From Stercorarius parasiticus (lineage: Eukaryota > Chordata > Aves > Charadriiformes > Stercorariidae): a stretch of DNA of 64,000 nt. Positions 14,215-27,059 of the stretch are shown here, one piece after another; positions within the stretch are counted from its first letter, which is position 1; the number at the start of each line of letters is the position of its first letter. The notes beneath the pieces were generated by a model. The model was not told the DNA's origin and searched no databases. It worked only from the letters and a program-made list of their open reading frames with translations. The stretch lies in the NCBI GenBank assembly GCA_013396915.1, contig VWZL01005191.1, positions 620,001 through 684,000 on the forward strand. The letters are read 5' to 3'. A program made the position numbers and the translations under genes.

Positions 14215-15162
14215 TGAAGTCAGACTAAAATTCAGAGTGTGTTCTTATCTATATACATTGTTCCTACAGGATGTATTTAAATATTAAGCTTACTTCATAA
14301 ACAATAAGGAAATAAGTTTTAACTGATTCCAATAATATAAATCCAAGATAGAAAAGTTATCCTCAGGTTACTTTTATGATCTTGATATTTTAATCTACTT
14401 TTTACAGATCAAGTGTTCAACTTCCATGCATTGCTTCAAATAGATGAAAGTTGTATTTCTCGTTTTCTGATAAAGAAAATCTGCACTTTTTCTACATCCT
14501 TCTATAAATCCCTGATGTTTCATCTCTACTCTTTTCTTTTTCCTAAGTTCCTGGTTTGCTCTGCTGCACCCTCTCAAGTGCTTGCGCTTCCCTTCAGCTT
14601 GGTGAGCACTTCTGCTCTGACAAATTCTGTTGTGTTTTTTACCAGGCATCGTGCTTTCAAACTAGGGAATAGAGTCTTAGGTTTCATGTGTAGGTGTTTA
14701 ATAGCCACAATTTTTCTGTGTTGTGAGGGTCTTAGTTTCTACATGATCTTACATACAAATGGTCCTATTTTCGGTTTTAACAGAATGAGATTGAAGAAAG
14801 CTTTGCGGTTCTTGGAGTTGCTTCAAAACTTGTCCTTTGGTTAATCGGAAGAGACAGACTGGCATATGTATATCTCAGGTTATTTAAACCAGACTGTTAA
14901 TTGCAGTGCAAAACCTTAGGCATAAAAATAAAACCAAATGCGGTGTTCGAATAGCATTCATCTGATATGAATAAGGCAACCACATAAATGAGGGGAACTG
15001 AACATTGCAGAGTTGACCCCCCTGTATTGTGATTTGTTCAGTGTGTTTTTATTTCAGAATTAAAAATGTAGTATGCTGATCTGGGTAAGGTTTTAACTCG
15101 TGTATTTTACAAATAATGTTTCTTGTTTAAGGTGTTAGCAGAATGAATGTTCTGTATTTTAG

Positions 15163-15287
15163 TCTCAGCAGAAAACCTGGAGAAGAGCCTGAAGCATATG
15201 GAGAGGCAACTCCAACAGCTTGAGAAGGATTTGCAGACTTTTCCAGTTCCTGAAGACAAGCATGATAAGTTTGTAGCAAAAATGTCG
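15163..15287 (+). CDS. DIAPH3: DIAPH3 internal exon 2 of 6 (FH2 helix); ends at a U12-type donor
   Basis: This 125-nt exon starts after tctgtattttag and finishes the split valine codon. It reads VSAENLEKSL through QLQQLEKDLQTFPVPEDKHD to KFVAKMS. The heptad-like Leu/Gln/Glu pattern belongs to the long C-terminal helices of the FH2 domain. I set the 3' end after the serine codon TCG at 15285-15287, because the next bases, ATATCCTTTGG, are a U12-type AT-AC donor. Joining there to AGC TTT at 24564 restores the KMSSF sequence expected for mammalian DIAPH3 (from memory). The obvious GT alternatives (at 15284 and 15300) do not give a sensible join. Read-through into the intron meets an in-frame TAA at 15309-15311. 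Confidence 0.95.
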
Positions 15288-15297
15288 ATATCCTTTG
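15288..15297 (+). other. U12-type 5' splice site (AT-AC class)
   Basis: The ten bases ATATCCTTTG directly follow the last DIAPH3 FH2 codon of the upstream exon. ATATCCTT is the consensus recognised by U11/U6atac snRNA. No U2-type GT donor in the neighbourhood keeps the reading frame with the downstream exon. Confidence 0.93.
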
Positions 15298-16611
15298 GAG
15301 TATTCTTTTAAAAAAACCAGAAGTAACATAACTGCATTACCTTAAACTTTAAATTTCGTTGCATAACTTCTGTGAAGTCGGTAGCATATATTTTTGAAAA
15401 ATATAACTTTTTTTTCTACTCAAAAACTAAATACATGAACAATCCAATTAAAGGATTCATCGGTAGTGGATAAAATAAGGAGAAAAATGCTTGCTGTGAG
15501 CTTTTACACTGTGATAAGTTTCTTAACTTAGCGAAAAGTAGTTATAGTAGTTAAGCATTTCACTTTAGTGTTAAATGATTTTTTTTTTTAATGTCAGAAT
15601 ATCTTAGAAAAAGATGTCTGTCAGCCTGTGTTTATTTGTTTTCTAGTGTATGCATTACCACTGTGAATGTTTTTGTACATGCAACCACAGAATCAAAAAA
15701 TTTCTCTTATTTCAGAAATCAGATTCGTAGCATGTGAAAACTGGGTTCTGGTCTTATTTATGCCTGAATTACTTTTCTCACTATTTATTCCAAATCCTGC
15801 AGCCAACTTCACTGCCTGTCTCTCTCATAAGAAAGCCTTGAGCCTTGTGACACGAAGATACTTAATTAAAGCAGAAAAAAACATTCTTTCACTTAAACCT
15901 CCCTCCCAGATGATGGTCGTATATGGTTGGCACATAGACTAACCTGGAAGCAGATAGAAAGGTTGGCATTTCTTCTGCAGACATGGTTAGGTTATTACCT
16001 AGCTGGAAGACTACTTTGTTATGTACAAAGGCAGTGGCATTCAGGAGACAGTCCTCTTGATTAATCTCATACTATTAAATAAAAGATGGCAAGGGACCCT
16101 GAGGCCAAGTGGATATAGTGGTTCTTGCTGCATTAGGGCCAGTTTCCTCTTCAGGAGACTTGCTGCAACCAAAGTGTTCACAGCTTTAGGCTTTCTCTGG
16201 TCTCTGTGGGTTGTCTTTAACCTTTCAATGTTACTACTAATTTTTTGTAAGGTTGGGTATTTTGCTGGTGAGGTTGTTGTTGCTGGCTTTTTTTTTCCAG
16301 CTCAATGTGGTTTTGAGAGATATGTTGCAGCCCACCAGCATGGAGCCTCTATAGTATGAAACGTAAGTTTTGTCCCTGAAGAAGCCAATAGCATAATAGG
16401 AGAACTAGGAGAGGGATCTGAAGGCGAAAGAAAAACTATTGCTAGGAAGTTAGAGGGAAATATATCCCTGATATATTTCTCAGCAATATTGCTAGGACTA
16501 TGCAAAGTCTGTGCTTGGTTAAGAAAATGATGGGTAGTCTAGGAAGTTAGGGTTGGGAAGCACTTATTAAGAAATTTAATCTATGAAAAAGGACAGACTC
16601 TTTGTAATTCA

Positions 16612-16690
16612 TTAGAATGGAATAGACTATTTGAGTTGGAAGGGACCTACAACGATCATCTAATCCAAAACTGTCATGATGCTGGCACTT
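16612..16690 (-). mobile_element. CR1 3' tail fragment, antisense
   Basis: The stretch AATAGACTATTTGAGTTGGA followed by GGGACCTACAACGATCATC is the reverse complement of the conserved CR1 3' UTR (gatcgttgtaggtcccttccaact). Only the tail is left; the rest is 5'-truncated, as is usual for CR1. Confidence 0.75.
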
Positions 16691-19600
16691 AAAATACCCT
16701 ATAATCTTTTTGCATTTTTAAGCTGAGGACTAGGGTTTGGAGTAACAGATAATTTAGTCTACAGCTTTCTTTGGAGATGCGGTTATAAAACTTCCATACC
16801 TATAAAACAGATATGAAAGAAATTAGCAAAATTCAGTTGAGAATGAGTGAAGAATAGCCTGAAAAAAAATAGTTCACTTAAGGAGAGCATGGGGAAAGCA
16901 AGTTGAGGAATAACTATGTACTTCTATGCTAATATCAAACATCTAAAATAAAAAAAAATGATTATGTAGAATGCCTCATTTCCCTTTGTGTTACTGACAT
17001 ATAGGGTACTTTGGAATCTTGATGACAGGAAGTGAGTGGAATGATACTATATAAGTGTGTAAACTGTATTTAAGACAAAATAAGTCACGGTTGTAGAGAA
17101 ATAATGTGAAAAGTTAAAATATAATAAAAGTCAGATAGGGTAAATAGGCGGACCTTGTCAATAAGTACCATAACTTTTCTAGGGGTTGAAATTCCATCCA
17201 CATATATGAAGAGCAATAGAGCAGTTTACTGATGTCTTTAAAAAGGCAGTGATCATCTTAGGAAATGCAAAGGAGGATCTACATGTCATCTTTTTCAAGC
17301 ATGTCAAAAGCTGTAATCCTGCTAGAGAAGACATAGATTGTCAATGTATGCCAAGAAGATAAGCCATAGCCATAAAGGTAAATTTGTTCTTTGCATTGGT
17401 TTTCTCTAGGGAGAACTTTGGTTGACCCCACTGGGCAATATTTTGAATGGAAGGATAATCTCAAATGAAGGAGTCAGTAAAAGGGTTTTTTAAAGGAAAA
17501 ATATAAAATAAATAGCAATAAATCCCCAGGAGTATCCATTGGTCACAAAAGACTTGAAAAGATTTTAAAATGAACTCATATATAAACTTATTGGACTATA
17601 GGTTAGTTAGCCCAAGACACCAAAGGAATCAAAGCTGAAAAGAAGCACCTGAGTTTTTTAAAAGGGCTACAAGGAAGACCTGCAAGTCTGGCTTCTCTAC
17701 CAAGAAGAATGATGAAGACTAAATAAAAACAGAAACAACTTGTATATATGGGAGATATAATATGATGGGGGAGAGTCAGCATGAGTTTTGGAAGGAGAAA
17801 CCACCCCTTGAAGATCTGTTACAGCATGCAGATAAAGGCAGGACAGTCAGTAGAGCATAAATGAATTTCTATGAATCTTTCAGCACGGTGTATTAATAAA
17901 GACTTCCAAGAAAGACCTTTCTTAGGTCAAAAGTAAAATGATTTTTTTCTGGATTAATATCTGAAAAAAACCCAAAAAGAGTCATGTCAAAAATGAGATA
18001 GTGGCAGATGCTGACAAAAGATCTGGAACGAATATAACTGTTCATTATATTAGAAAAACTGTAGTTAAGAGCAAGCAGAAAACATAAATAAGTTACTGTA
18101 AAAATCAGTAATACTCTTATATCTTGAGTGCTTCCATCAGCCCATCTTAAAAAATGTACTGTATAGCTACTGATGTGGCAGAGAATAGTGACAATGATCA
18201 GCAGCATGCAACAGTTTCTGCATCAGGGATGTTTTAATAAATTAGGACTCGGAAGGTAGAAAATAAAAAAAAGTTAGGAAAATATAGTAAAAATACTTGT
18301 AATTTTGTATGCCATATAGAAGGAAAGTTAGGAACATAGTCATTGTGTCTTATAAATAACCAGGGTTCATCTCACAAAATACTGTCCAGCAGGTTAAAAC
18401 ATAGTAATGGAAATGTTTTCTTACACAAAAAACAATTAAACTGTAGCATCTACTTTTAGGATGTTGTAGAGGCTGAAAATGTAAATGAATTTCATATAAG
18501 GCTTAGATAGTTAGCTAAAGATAGAATATCTGGAGCTACTAAACACAGTAGTCCAGAGGCGGCTTTATCTCAGAAAAATCACTCGTGTGCAGAATGTTCG
18601 AAACTAAATACTATATCAGTTGAATTATCATGCTTTACTTACCAAGTTTCCTTCTTGTTTTCCCTAATCCTTTGATATTGACTGTTGTCAGAAACAGCTG
18701 AGATAAATATTTGGTCTTACTCAGAATAAATCAGTACAGGTAAAACCAGCCATACTACATATTTCATTGTATTAGACAATTCAGATACAGTATTTTGAAC
18801 AGTAAATATTATGAACAGGAATAGTTTGCCCTCACCGACTTCCCCTCCCAGCAGACAGGCAGTAATTTCAAAACAGTTGCATATGGTTTCTAGTAATGTC
18901 TGTGAACACACTAATTAAAGAAGCTCACTTTTAGAAAAACAGGAACTTCAATAAATTACGAAGCAAAAGAGGTTTGATGTAAAGGTTAGATAATCCTGCA
19001 CAGCGTGATGAAGCCTGGACCTGTCTTTACTTTTATTCCTACGACAAGGAAAGCTGAATGATGCTGGTGTCTTGAAAGGCATGCAGCTCATAAAAAGAAA
19101 CCAGCAGGAAATCTGAGAAAGGAAGGATGGTGCTTTGTTGGAAATAATTTTTCATCCTGAGTACAATTAGACTCCATGGACAAGCAGGCTATTACATCCT
19201 TCCTGTTGCTAAATATCACAACCCAAAGGCCCCTAATGAACTGATTAGCATTCTTGTTTCTTTAGGAAGTCAGATATATGCATAGTTGGTGCCCTCTTTT
19301 ATTGACAAAGTCTATAATTATGAATATTTCTCCTATATATTAGATTGTGCTAGTTTGTCAGTCATCTTATGTATACTAGCTGAAAAGAAATTATAGTTAT
19401 TATTGCAGTTCTGTTTGCTTTAATTAGGAAAGTCAAAGAATATTGAATTGATATTGATCTAGAGTATTAAATCCATTGAGTGAAATGTTCAATAACAAGC
19501 ACAGTGAACAAAATACACTTGTACCTTCAAAATCAAAATTTAATGGGTTTATGGAGAGTATTTAAATTGCATATTAAAAGCTTAATTAAGTAATTTAGTC

Positions 19601-20919
19601 AACATGCTCTTTATCAGTCCAGCTCACATCTCATGATTTTCTAAGTAGCAGCTGAGAAACTCATGACAAGTTTCAGCCTACCACTGAATGTAGTGTTGGT
19701 GGTGATTTTCACAGAAGCTTATGGAACTAATACTCGAGAGACGACGAATTGGTTGCTGCCTTTCAGCTAGGAACAGAGTCCTTCCTTTTTGATCGGTTCT
19801 CTATTCCTCTTTCCTTGTCATTTAAGTCAATTTGTTGATGTTGCAAAAAGGGAAGGAAGCACCAGCACTCACTCAAGTCAGAGCCTGAATCAAATGAGGT
19901 AGAAGAAACCAATTTCTTCTGTGTGGAAGAGCTTACATGCTACCTCTAAACTATTGGTTACTTGATTGGCCTCATAGTTTGAACTTCCCTCTGTGCAACA
20001 TAAACTGAAGTCTGTAAGATGTCCTCACATCCTAAGGACTTTGGAAGATTACAGGACCTGAGCTCATTAGGGTGAAAAAAAATTGTATGTTGCTTTTTGG
20101 AAGAAGGTGGACAGGTAATGAGAGAGGGCTTTGGCAAACAATGTAAATTTAACTTAAGTATATAATTCCTTTATACAGATCTTTAATATCTGGTCTGGAC
20201 TTCAGGTGTGTATTACAGCTGGCACTGGTTTTGCTCATAATACATGGAGTATACACGCTGGAGGTAGCAGCTTGTGTGATACAAATACACGTCAATTTGG
20301 TTTAATATTATAACATAGAGATAAGTAGGAGTGAGTGAGTCAAGGAAAAGGTATGATTTGAGAAATACTCTTCAGAAGGTACTGATTTAAAAATCTAAGC
20401 ATTTCTATGTGTTTCTTGAACTATTATATTCAGATACAGAATTTTACTGTTGAACCTGCTATATGTATATAAAAGGAAGTCTCTATGATACGTATTTGTC
20501 AGGCAGTTGCAATTATTTTCCCAAGAGCTTGATGTGGGAAATCCTCAACAGAGCCCTACAACATTCAAACGCTTTGGCCTTAGAAGAAAATAATTTGTTG
20601 AAATCCTGGTTTGAAGTGACCTCAAAGTCTTTTTGCACTAGTCTTTGAAAAGTTTGCCATGTTTTTACAGAGACTGTTCCTGGCTAGTGTAGTGGCAGTG
20701 TCAGTTCCATTTTGAAGATTCTGTTAAAATATATGTAGCATCTATGCACCTGTTAATGTTTTGTTCTTCTGCAGAATCATATTCCTTTTTCGGATTGTCT
20801 ACACTTAAAATGTAGGGTTAGTTTGTGGAAAAAAAATCACAAGTGGTGAATATGGGGCCTTTACAGATTAACATCATTTATTATCTGCTCTAGGGTAACA
20901 GCTGCTTTTACTTGGCTTG

Positions 20920-21447
20920 ATACTTGAACTGTGTTCAGTTCTGGGCCCCTCTGTACAAGAGGGACATTGAAGTGCTGGAGCGGGTCCAGAGGAGAGGTAC
21001 CAAGCTGGTGAGGAGACTGGAGACCAAGCAATATGAGGAGAGGCTGAGGGAACTGGGCATGTTTAGTTTGGAGGAGAGGAGGCTGAGGGGAGACCTCATT
21101 GCCCTCTACAACTGCCTGAAAGGAGGTTGCAGAGAGGTGGGTGTTGGCCTCTTCTCCCAGGTGAATAATGACAGGACCAGAGGAAGTGGTCTGAAGTTGC
21201 GGCAGGGGAGGTTTAGATTAGCTCTTAGGAAGAATTCCTTTCCTGAAAGAGTGGTCAGGCACTGGAAGAGCCTGCCCAGGGAGGTGGTTGAGTCACCATC
21301 CCTAGAGGTATTTAAGAAACATGTAGATTTGGCCCTTCAGGGCATGCTCTAGTGACAGAGACTGTAGGGGATTTTTTTTGTGTGTGTATGGTTGGACTCG
21401 ATGATCTCGAAGGTCCTTTCCAACCATGAAGATTCTATGATTCTATA
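20920..21447 (+). mobile_element. CR1 LINE, 5'-truncated 3' end, sense
   Basis: An open stretch of 142 codons reads [20 protein letters not shown], continues through [12 protein letters not shown] and [17 protein letters not shown], and ends at ALQGML stop. This is the C-terminal end of the CR1 ORF2 protein. It is followed by the 3' UTR (ggttggactcgatgatctc, aaggtcctttccaacc) and the tail repeat ATTCTATGATTCTAT. The reverse transcriptase core is absent. The open frame suggests a fairly young copy. It is very like the 35030-35480 copy and probably of the same subfamily. Confidence 0.93.
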
Positions 21448-21475
21448 CCCTGCACTATATCAGTATTTTATGTAG

Positions 21476-21533
21476 CACAATACATTAAAATCAGTATAAA
21501 CTTCCACAATACATTAAAATCAGTATAAACTTC
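21476..21533. repeat. Perfect 29-bp tandem duplication
   Basis: The 29-base unit beginning CACAATACATTAAAATCAGT occurs twice head to tail with no mismatch (21476-21504 and 21505-21533), about 28 bases after the CR1 tail. A perfect match suggests a recent slippage or repair event. Confidence 0.95.
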
Positions 21534-24500
21534 AGACAAGCAATTCACTATGAAAGAGCTGCCATGAATATGCAAGACCAAACATACAGCAGTTAGAAAT
21601 TTTGCCACACATATTACTTGTCTCAGCCCTGTGTTACTTTCCTGTTCCGTTAATGAGTAGAATGATGATCCGCAGCCCCATGAGTCCAAAAAGACGGTCC
21701 GTGAAGTGAAGCCACTTCAGAAAAAGTTAACAAATACCTAACTTCTTGATTTCCTTTTACTCCTGCCTGTGTTGCAGCTCTGCTCTACTTCTGTCTTCAT
21801 TCATCCAAAGCTAATGAATTCTGTAGCTGATAATGCATATATATCAACCTGTTCATAATAATTACAGTTGGGATTACTGTACTCAGTAGTATTCCCTGTT
21901 GTCTCCAGTTAAGCTAGTGCTGGCTAACAAAAGCCATATTTAAGGCAAATAGGAAGGGGACTTATTAAAAATACCTAAATTGAAGCACAGTCTCAGTAGA
22001 ATGCCAGGAGCTTAAGCTATCCCATAATGCACCAGATGGAAAATAAAAATCTCAGGATTCATCATGTCTGGTATTGAAATACTGGATAGTAAAACATCTT
22101 TCCAGAGTGCTGTGTTTTGAGTTTAAAATTGTACATCACATATTCAAAGGGAGTCAGTTTTAACAGTATAAACTAAGCAGCCTGTATGGACTCTAGTAAC
22201 ATACCTGTAATTTATCCGTGTCTTGCAGAATATCACAGTAATTTCATCTTGATATCACAGAAATCTCACCTCCCCACTGCATCAAGGTTCCTTTTCAGGT
22301 TATACTCTGGCATATCATTCATTTACAGGATGAAGTATACATTTTATTGATAACTAGCTTCCCCCCCCCTTTTTTTTTCTTCATAGAAAACTGAAGAAAG
22401 AAAGTTACTGGAATGTTTGATGTATGGCACTCATACATAGTGACAACAAAACAAATGTATCTAGTTTTCCTTTACCCTACCATTCTGTGGAAATAAACAG
22501 CCTCATAATTGCAAAAAATAGTGTAGTTTCCCCTAAGTTCTCTTAATGATCTAAGAATCACAAATATTAAGTACTCTAAATTGTGTGATCAAAAATAAAC
22601 AGGATGTAGAAATGCTTGTTTCTAGTTTCACCCAGCATTAATTTTACTCTTTTCCTTTATTACAGCTGTTTGTTGTTTTGGTTTATTAAGGGTTGGTTTT
22701 TTTTTGGACAGCTGACATTTCTTTTGAGGTTCCTAATTTGTGTTTTGTCATGTCTTGTTTCTCATAGTCCTTTTTTTATTTAATATTTGGCCAGCTATTA
22801 CATACTAACCTCTCATCAACTTTCCTCACTGTCCCACCAATAGCTTTTTAACATCCTTAATAATTTTAAAGAAACTCAACTCTGAGGAGTGGCTTCCTGT
22901 AAGCTTTATGCATCTTGGGAGCTAAGTAGGGGAGAGAGATTCAAACTGATAGGGAAGAAAAAGTGGGCTAGCAACATCAATTCTCTTTGAGCTGTTGCTA
23001 ACCACCAGAGGCAGTCTGAAGCTGCTCGCATGCAGCTCATATGGAAAGAAGCTCATACTGGCTAAGGAGCCTTGTCAGAGGAAGAGAAAGTCTGAAAAAT
23101 CATCAATATCTAGGCTTTGTTAGTCCTTTCGTACAAGACTTTCTTAGTGGAGACTGTTCTGCCCTTGCAGACTCAGCTAATAGCCATAATAGTGACTAAT
23201 GTGAATGTGCGTTATTTCTCCTTTCCTGCATGTGTCTGAGGACATTACTGTATGACTTTCCGGCTTGGATTCTAAGTCACAATAAGAAAATGACTAACTG
23301 CTTACTTAGTATTTTAAAAGCAACGTTAACAACTTAGAAAGACATTTAATAGTGAAATTCAAATGGATTGAGACTCTAAACAGAACTAAGAGAAGAGTGC
23401 ATTGCAAAAACCCTGAAGGGTGAAAGCACTCACCTAGCAGTAGTTTGTAACTGTGTATTTAAAACAGCATGGTAGACAAAAACAGTATTTGTCTACGTTT
23501 TAATGAAGTTGATTAAAAATCCTGGGCTTCATAAAATAAAGTGTCCATAGTGTATGTATCTGTAGTATGAAAGATATGAATACAGTAAATTCTCTTTTGC
23601 AATAGTTGGGGTGGGCAATTGGGAGCAAAGGTAAAATTGTCATTTCTTATCTTTTGTAGTCTTTCCTGCAGCAGGGAAATAATGGAATGTAAATATTTGT
23701 TTAGCTACTGTTGCATTAAAGTAAACACTTCATGAAGTTGTCCTACATAAAGAAATGACTACTCACAATATTTCTTCTTTGAGCTTCTTTGACAAACTGT
23801 ATTATCAAAATTCTTGAATAAACACAGGTTTCTTATTTCATTTATGTTTTGCAGTATTTTGGTGCTATTTATAAATTGTCTGTCTCTTGTAGTAGTAGTT
23901 GTATTGTTTTCACCGCTAATTTAAGTAAGTTGTATTGACATTGCAAATAGCCTTAGAAAAAGCATAAATACCTGATGCAGCCACCAGGAATAGAAATGAG
24001 CGCATTGCTGTTGCAACAACAGCATTAAAAAAACTACAAACAATTAAGATAAAGTTTTTAATCTTTCATGGGTTTTACTTTTAAAATCCTGCAGTTTTTT
24101 AATATTTCTATTTTTACTCTAATTTTAGTAGGAACTATACTATCTCTTGATATATGAAAGTGTTCAGGTTGTCTATTGGTATCTGTACCTAAATTCCATA
24201 TAACTTGTAGTTTATATATCTCAAACTTTAGCTTCAATAAGGAGACAGCGATACTAAATAAACTACATAGGTGCTCGAAGTTAATTAGTCCTGTACTTTT
24301 CATTTCAGGCAAAATTATATGCTAATGGAATAATCTTTAAATTTAAAAAGTGGCTGAGAAAGTTTGATGAAAGTATCCTGATTGATTCATAGGCCTAATA
24401 TATACAGTAAATAGTAGGAAGCATGTATGACATGGAAGGAATTCTTTTGATATTTCATTTGATGCAAATGAAAAGTGTGTGTGAAATACAGATCAATGAT

Positions 24501-24546
24501 AAGTAAAAACTGTGGCTTTGGCTGGATTTACTGAGTATTCTTGCAG

Positions 24547-24563
24547 CCTTAACAGCAGTGCAC
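24547..24563 (+). other. U12-type branch site and AC 3' splice site
   Basis: CCTTAAC is followed ten bases later by the terminal AC at 24562-24563; the exon starts AGCTTTCTA. CCTTAAC pairs with U12 snRNA. An AG lies two bases past the AC (24564-24565). Using it would remove two bases and break the frame, so AC is the supported site. Confidence 0.9.
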
Positions 24564-24728
24564 AGCTTTCTAGTTCATGCCAAAGAAGATTTTCAGAAAC
24601 TTTCACGGATGCATGAGAACATGGAAAAACTTTATCAGAACGTGATGGGATATTATGCCATTGATCTGAAGAAAGTTTCGGTGGAGGAGTTTTTAACGGA
24701 CTTAAACAACTTCAGGACCATGTTCATG
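24564..24728 (+). CDS. DIAPH3: DIAPH3 internal exon 3 of 6 (end of FH2 core)
   Basis: This exon of 165 nt is exactly 55 codons, phase 0 at both ends. It begins SFLVHAKEDFQKLSRMHENM, continues through GYYAIDLKKVSVEEFLTDLN and ends RTMFM. GYYAID followed by KKVSVEEF marks DIAPH3; from memory DIAPH2 has a different motif (EYFIFDSKTVSIEEFF). The LNNFR motif is shared by the mDia group near the end of FH2. The intron before it ends in AC, not AG, so a GT-AG-only gene finder is likely to miss or shift this start. The donor is ATG|GTACAA. The same reading frame runs on past the donor to a stop near 24764, but that extension has no family similarity and is intron. Confidence 0.95.
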
Positions 24729-27059
24729 GTACAACCTGTTTATTTTATGCCTAATCTTTCTTAGAAACTATTTTTGTAATCTTTCAGTCACTGAACAAGC
24801 TAAAAATAAATTTCTTCCTCCTCAAATGGTATCTGATACTCGTATAGAAATTTTACTTTGCACATCCTACATTCTTAGGATATTCTAAGGATAATGGAGT
24901 TTTGAATTATTATTTGTGGATTATTTCTTTCTGAAAAAATTGAAAATTCCTAATGACACAATGTAATTTAAAACTGAGCCTCTTATGTGCATGTATAACC
25001 TGAAGGGGAAAAATCTGAAACTCTACCTTTTTTAAATATAACTGCATTTGCTCTTTAAAGGATCCTTGTTATTTACTTAAAAATAAATATTTTGACAATT
25101 ATTCTATACTTATAATGCATGCTCTTCCCATGTAAAATCCACACCAAAGATTTTATTTAATTTTTCATTTGCCCGCAGCACTTGATCAGTGTCAAGGTTT
25201 GCGTCTGTAAGCAGGTTCCCTACTATGGAAACTCAGAGCTCCTTATCCTGGCTTAAAAAAATAGCATATTTTCCTCAAACTTGGTCTGTTTCTAAGGACC
25301 TTTAATTTTTGTGACAATAGATTGTCTGGGCTTTTAGGTTTTATGCATTTTAAATGCTTACTTTCTTCTATTCCCTTTAAAAAGGATGATCTTTGGGGAT
25401 AGGGGCTAAAAATGGTTATTTTATTATTATTTTAAATATTTGAATTATATTTGAGAAACAGATATTAGCCTGATTCAGGTTATTGTTGGGTAGCTCCTTC
25501 TGTATAGAGTCCAGAACGTAGTTATAAGCATAATTCAGGCTCACTGTTAGTTATTAGAGCTTTGCCTTGGAGTCATCTAAAATAGTCATAGATATGGATG
25601 TTACCTCCGTCCTTGTACCACAGGGCAACATCTACATTATGTATACAAACATTTGCACATACTAGCTCATCATAAAAGCTTAAACTGTTTTGGAAATCTA
25701 ATTTCATTTTTCTTCAGGTATTTTTTGAATCCAAATGCATTTCCATTATGCGTACAAATGCGTATTATAGGGTTTTTTTTGTTTTTGTTTTGTTTGAGGT
25801 GTTGGGTTTTTTTGTAATTCTACCAAAATATGATTTAAGAGTTTTAACAAAAGACCTTTCTGAAAACTGAGGTAGAAATTTCTCACCAGGGTATTTCTTT
25901 ATATATTTAGAGTTGATTATATGTGACTATAAACAGTTTTAGCAAACTTCAGGAAAATCAGATGTTCTCCAAAATATTGCAGATTCTTTTACCATTGTCA
26001 ACGTCATTCTTGTGGAACGGTGATTAACTTGATGATATACTTCAGAATACCTACTCAAGACTGGTATATCCCCTAACTTAAAATAACCAAGCAACTTCGC
26101 AAAAGCTGATGGCTATATAAGTTCAAAATACTTTTATAGAGCTCTTTTTTAGGATTAGTGAGCATCGCTATCTCACCGATTTATAACTATGTTCAGATTT
26201 GGTAAAGTTAGGGGTGCGGGGAGAGTTTGTTGATTTTGTGTGGAGGTTGTGGTTGGTTTTGATTAATTTTTTTTAAGTTTTCTTTGCAAAACTAGGTTTT
26301 TCTCTTAGATTCTAAACACTTGGCTGGTAAGCAACTCTTTCTCAATGAAGAAATAGAGTAATAAAAAGGCAGATCCCCAATTGTGTATGAATTTATTAAT
26401 TTGGATAACTTGGAAAAGGTGACTCATGTCACATCTGGCTACCTATGATTACATAGCTTGCCTTACTGGCTACACTCCTGCAGGAATGTTTTCTGAGCAT
26501 GAGCTTTGTGACAAAGTCTGGAGCAGTGATCCAACTCATGCCTATTGATCTGTAGAAAGATTCGATTAGTTGTTTTACCATCTACTCCTCATTGCAGCCT
26601 GACACTTATCATTACAACACATTTATTTAAGGTGCTTGCATGTTTCCCAGTCTTCTTTGGTTTTACTTGGTCAGTTGCTTTTTTAAATGATTTCAGATGT
26701 ATCTGAGGGTGTAGATAGGGAAAAATACTTCTTTCGTAGATATTGAGAAAGGGTTAGAAATTCCTGTGTCCATCTGTTTTGAGGAAACATATTGGAACAT
26801 GTGAAGATTACCAAGCCTCTGCTACTTCAGAGTTTTAACAGCTAAAAACCTAGAAGGCACAGTCTTCAATCAGAATAATTTTGTTTGGCAAATTACGTAT
26901 GCCAGATTTTTCAACATGGGCATTGATTATGTTTTCTTAACTTGATCAATGCCTAATTAGAAACTCGGGACCCTGATTTCAAATTTGCTAAATATTATGA
27001 AATAGTTGTGTTACTTTAATTTCTGATGTTTAAACAATATCTCCCCTTTAAGTGCTGAG

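Larger units (their letters stand above)
15288..24563 (+). other. DIAPH3: DIAPH3 U12-type AT-AC intron, 9.3 kb
   Basis: The intron begins ATATCCTTTGG and ends AGCCTTAACAGCAGTGCAC. The first is an essentially perfect U12 5' splice site. CCTTAAC (24547-24553) matches the U12 branch-site consensus TCCTTAAC, with the branch A about 11-12 bases from the AC end, within the usual short window. There is no long pyrimidine tract before the 3' end, as expected for a minor-spliceosome intron. Contents: a short antisense CR1 tail (16612-16690), a sense CR1 (20920-21447), a 29-bp tandem duplication (21476-21533) and a C/T-rich run near 22363-22378. Nothing else was recognised. Confidence 0.93.

Noticed and set aside
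14413..14844. 143-codon ORF on the + strand
   Set aside because: Rich in Phe/Leu/Ser as expected from T-rich intron DNA; no domain recognised and no splice context.
15282..15302. GT donors near the end of the second exon (15284 and 15300)
   Set aside because: Neither joins to a downstream AG in the right frame with the conserved DIAPH3 residues, whereas AT-AC splicing does.
16021..16359. 112-codon ORF on the + strand
   Set aside because: No recognisable protein, no exon signals; probably chance in intron.
24558..24764. Open frame starting at the ATG-like TGC/ATG region and running to 24764 as a small separate gene
   Set aside because: It is the DIAPH3 exon read through its donor at 24729; the last 12 codons have no family similarity.
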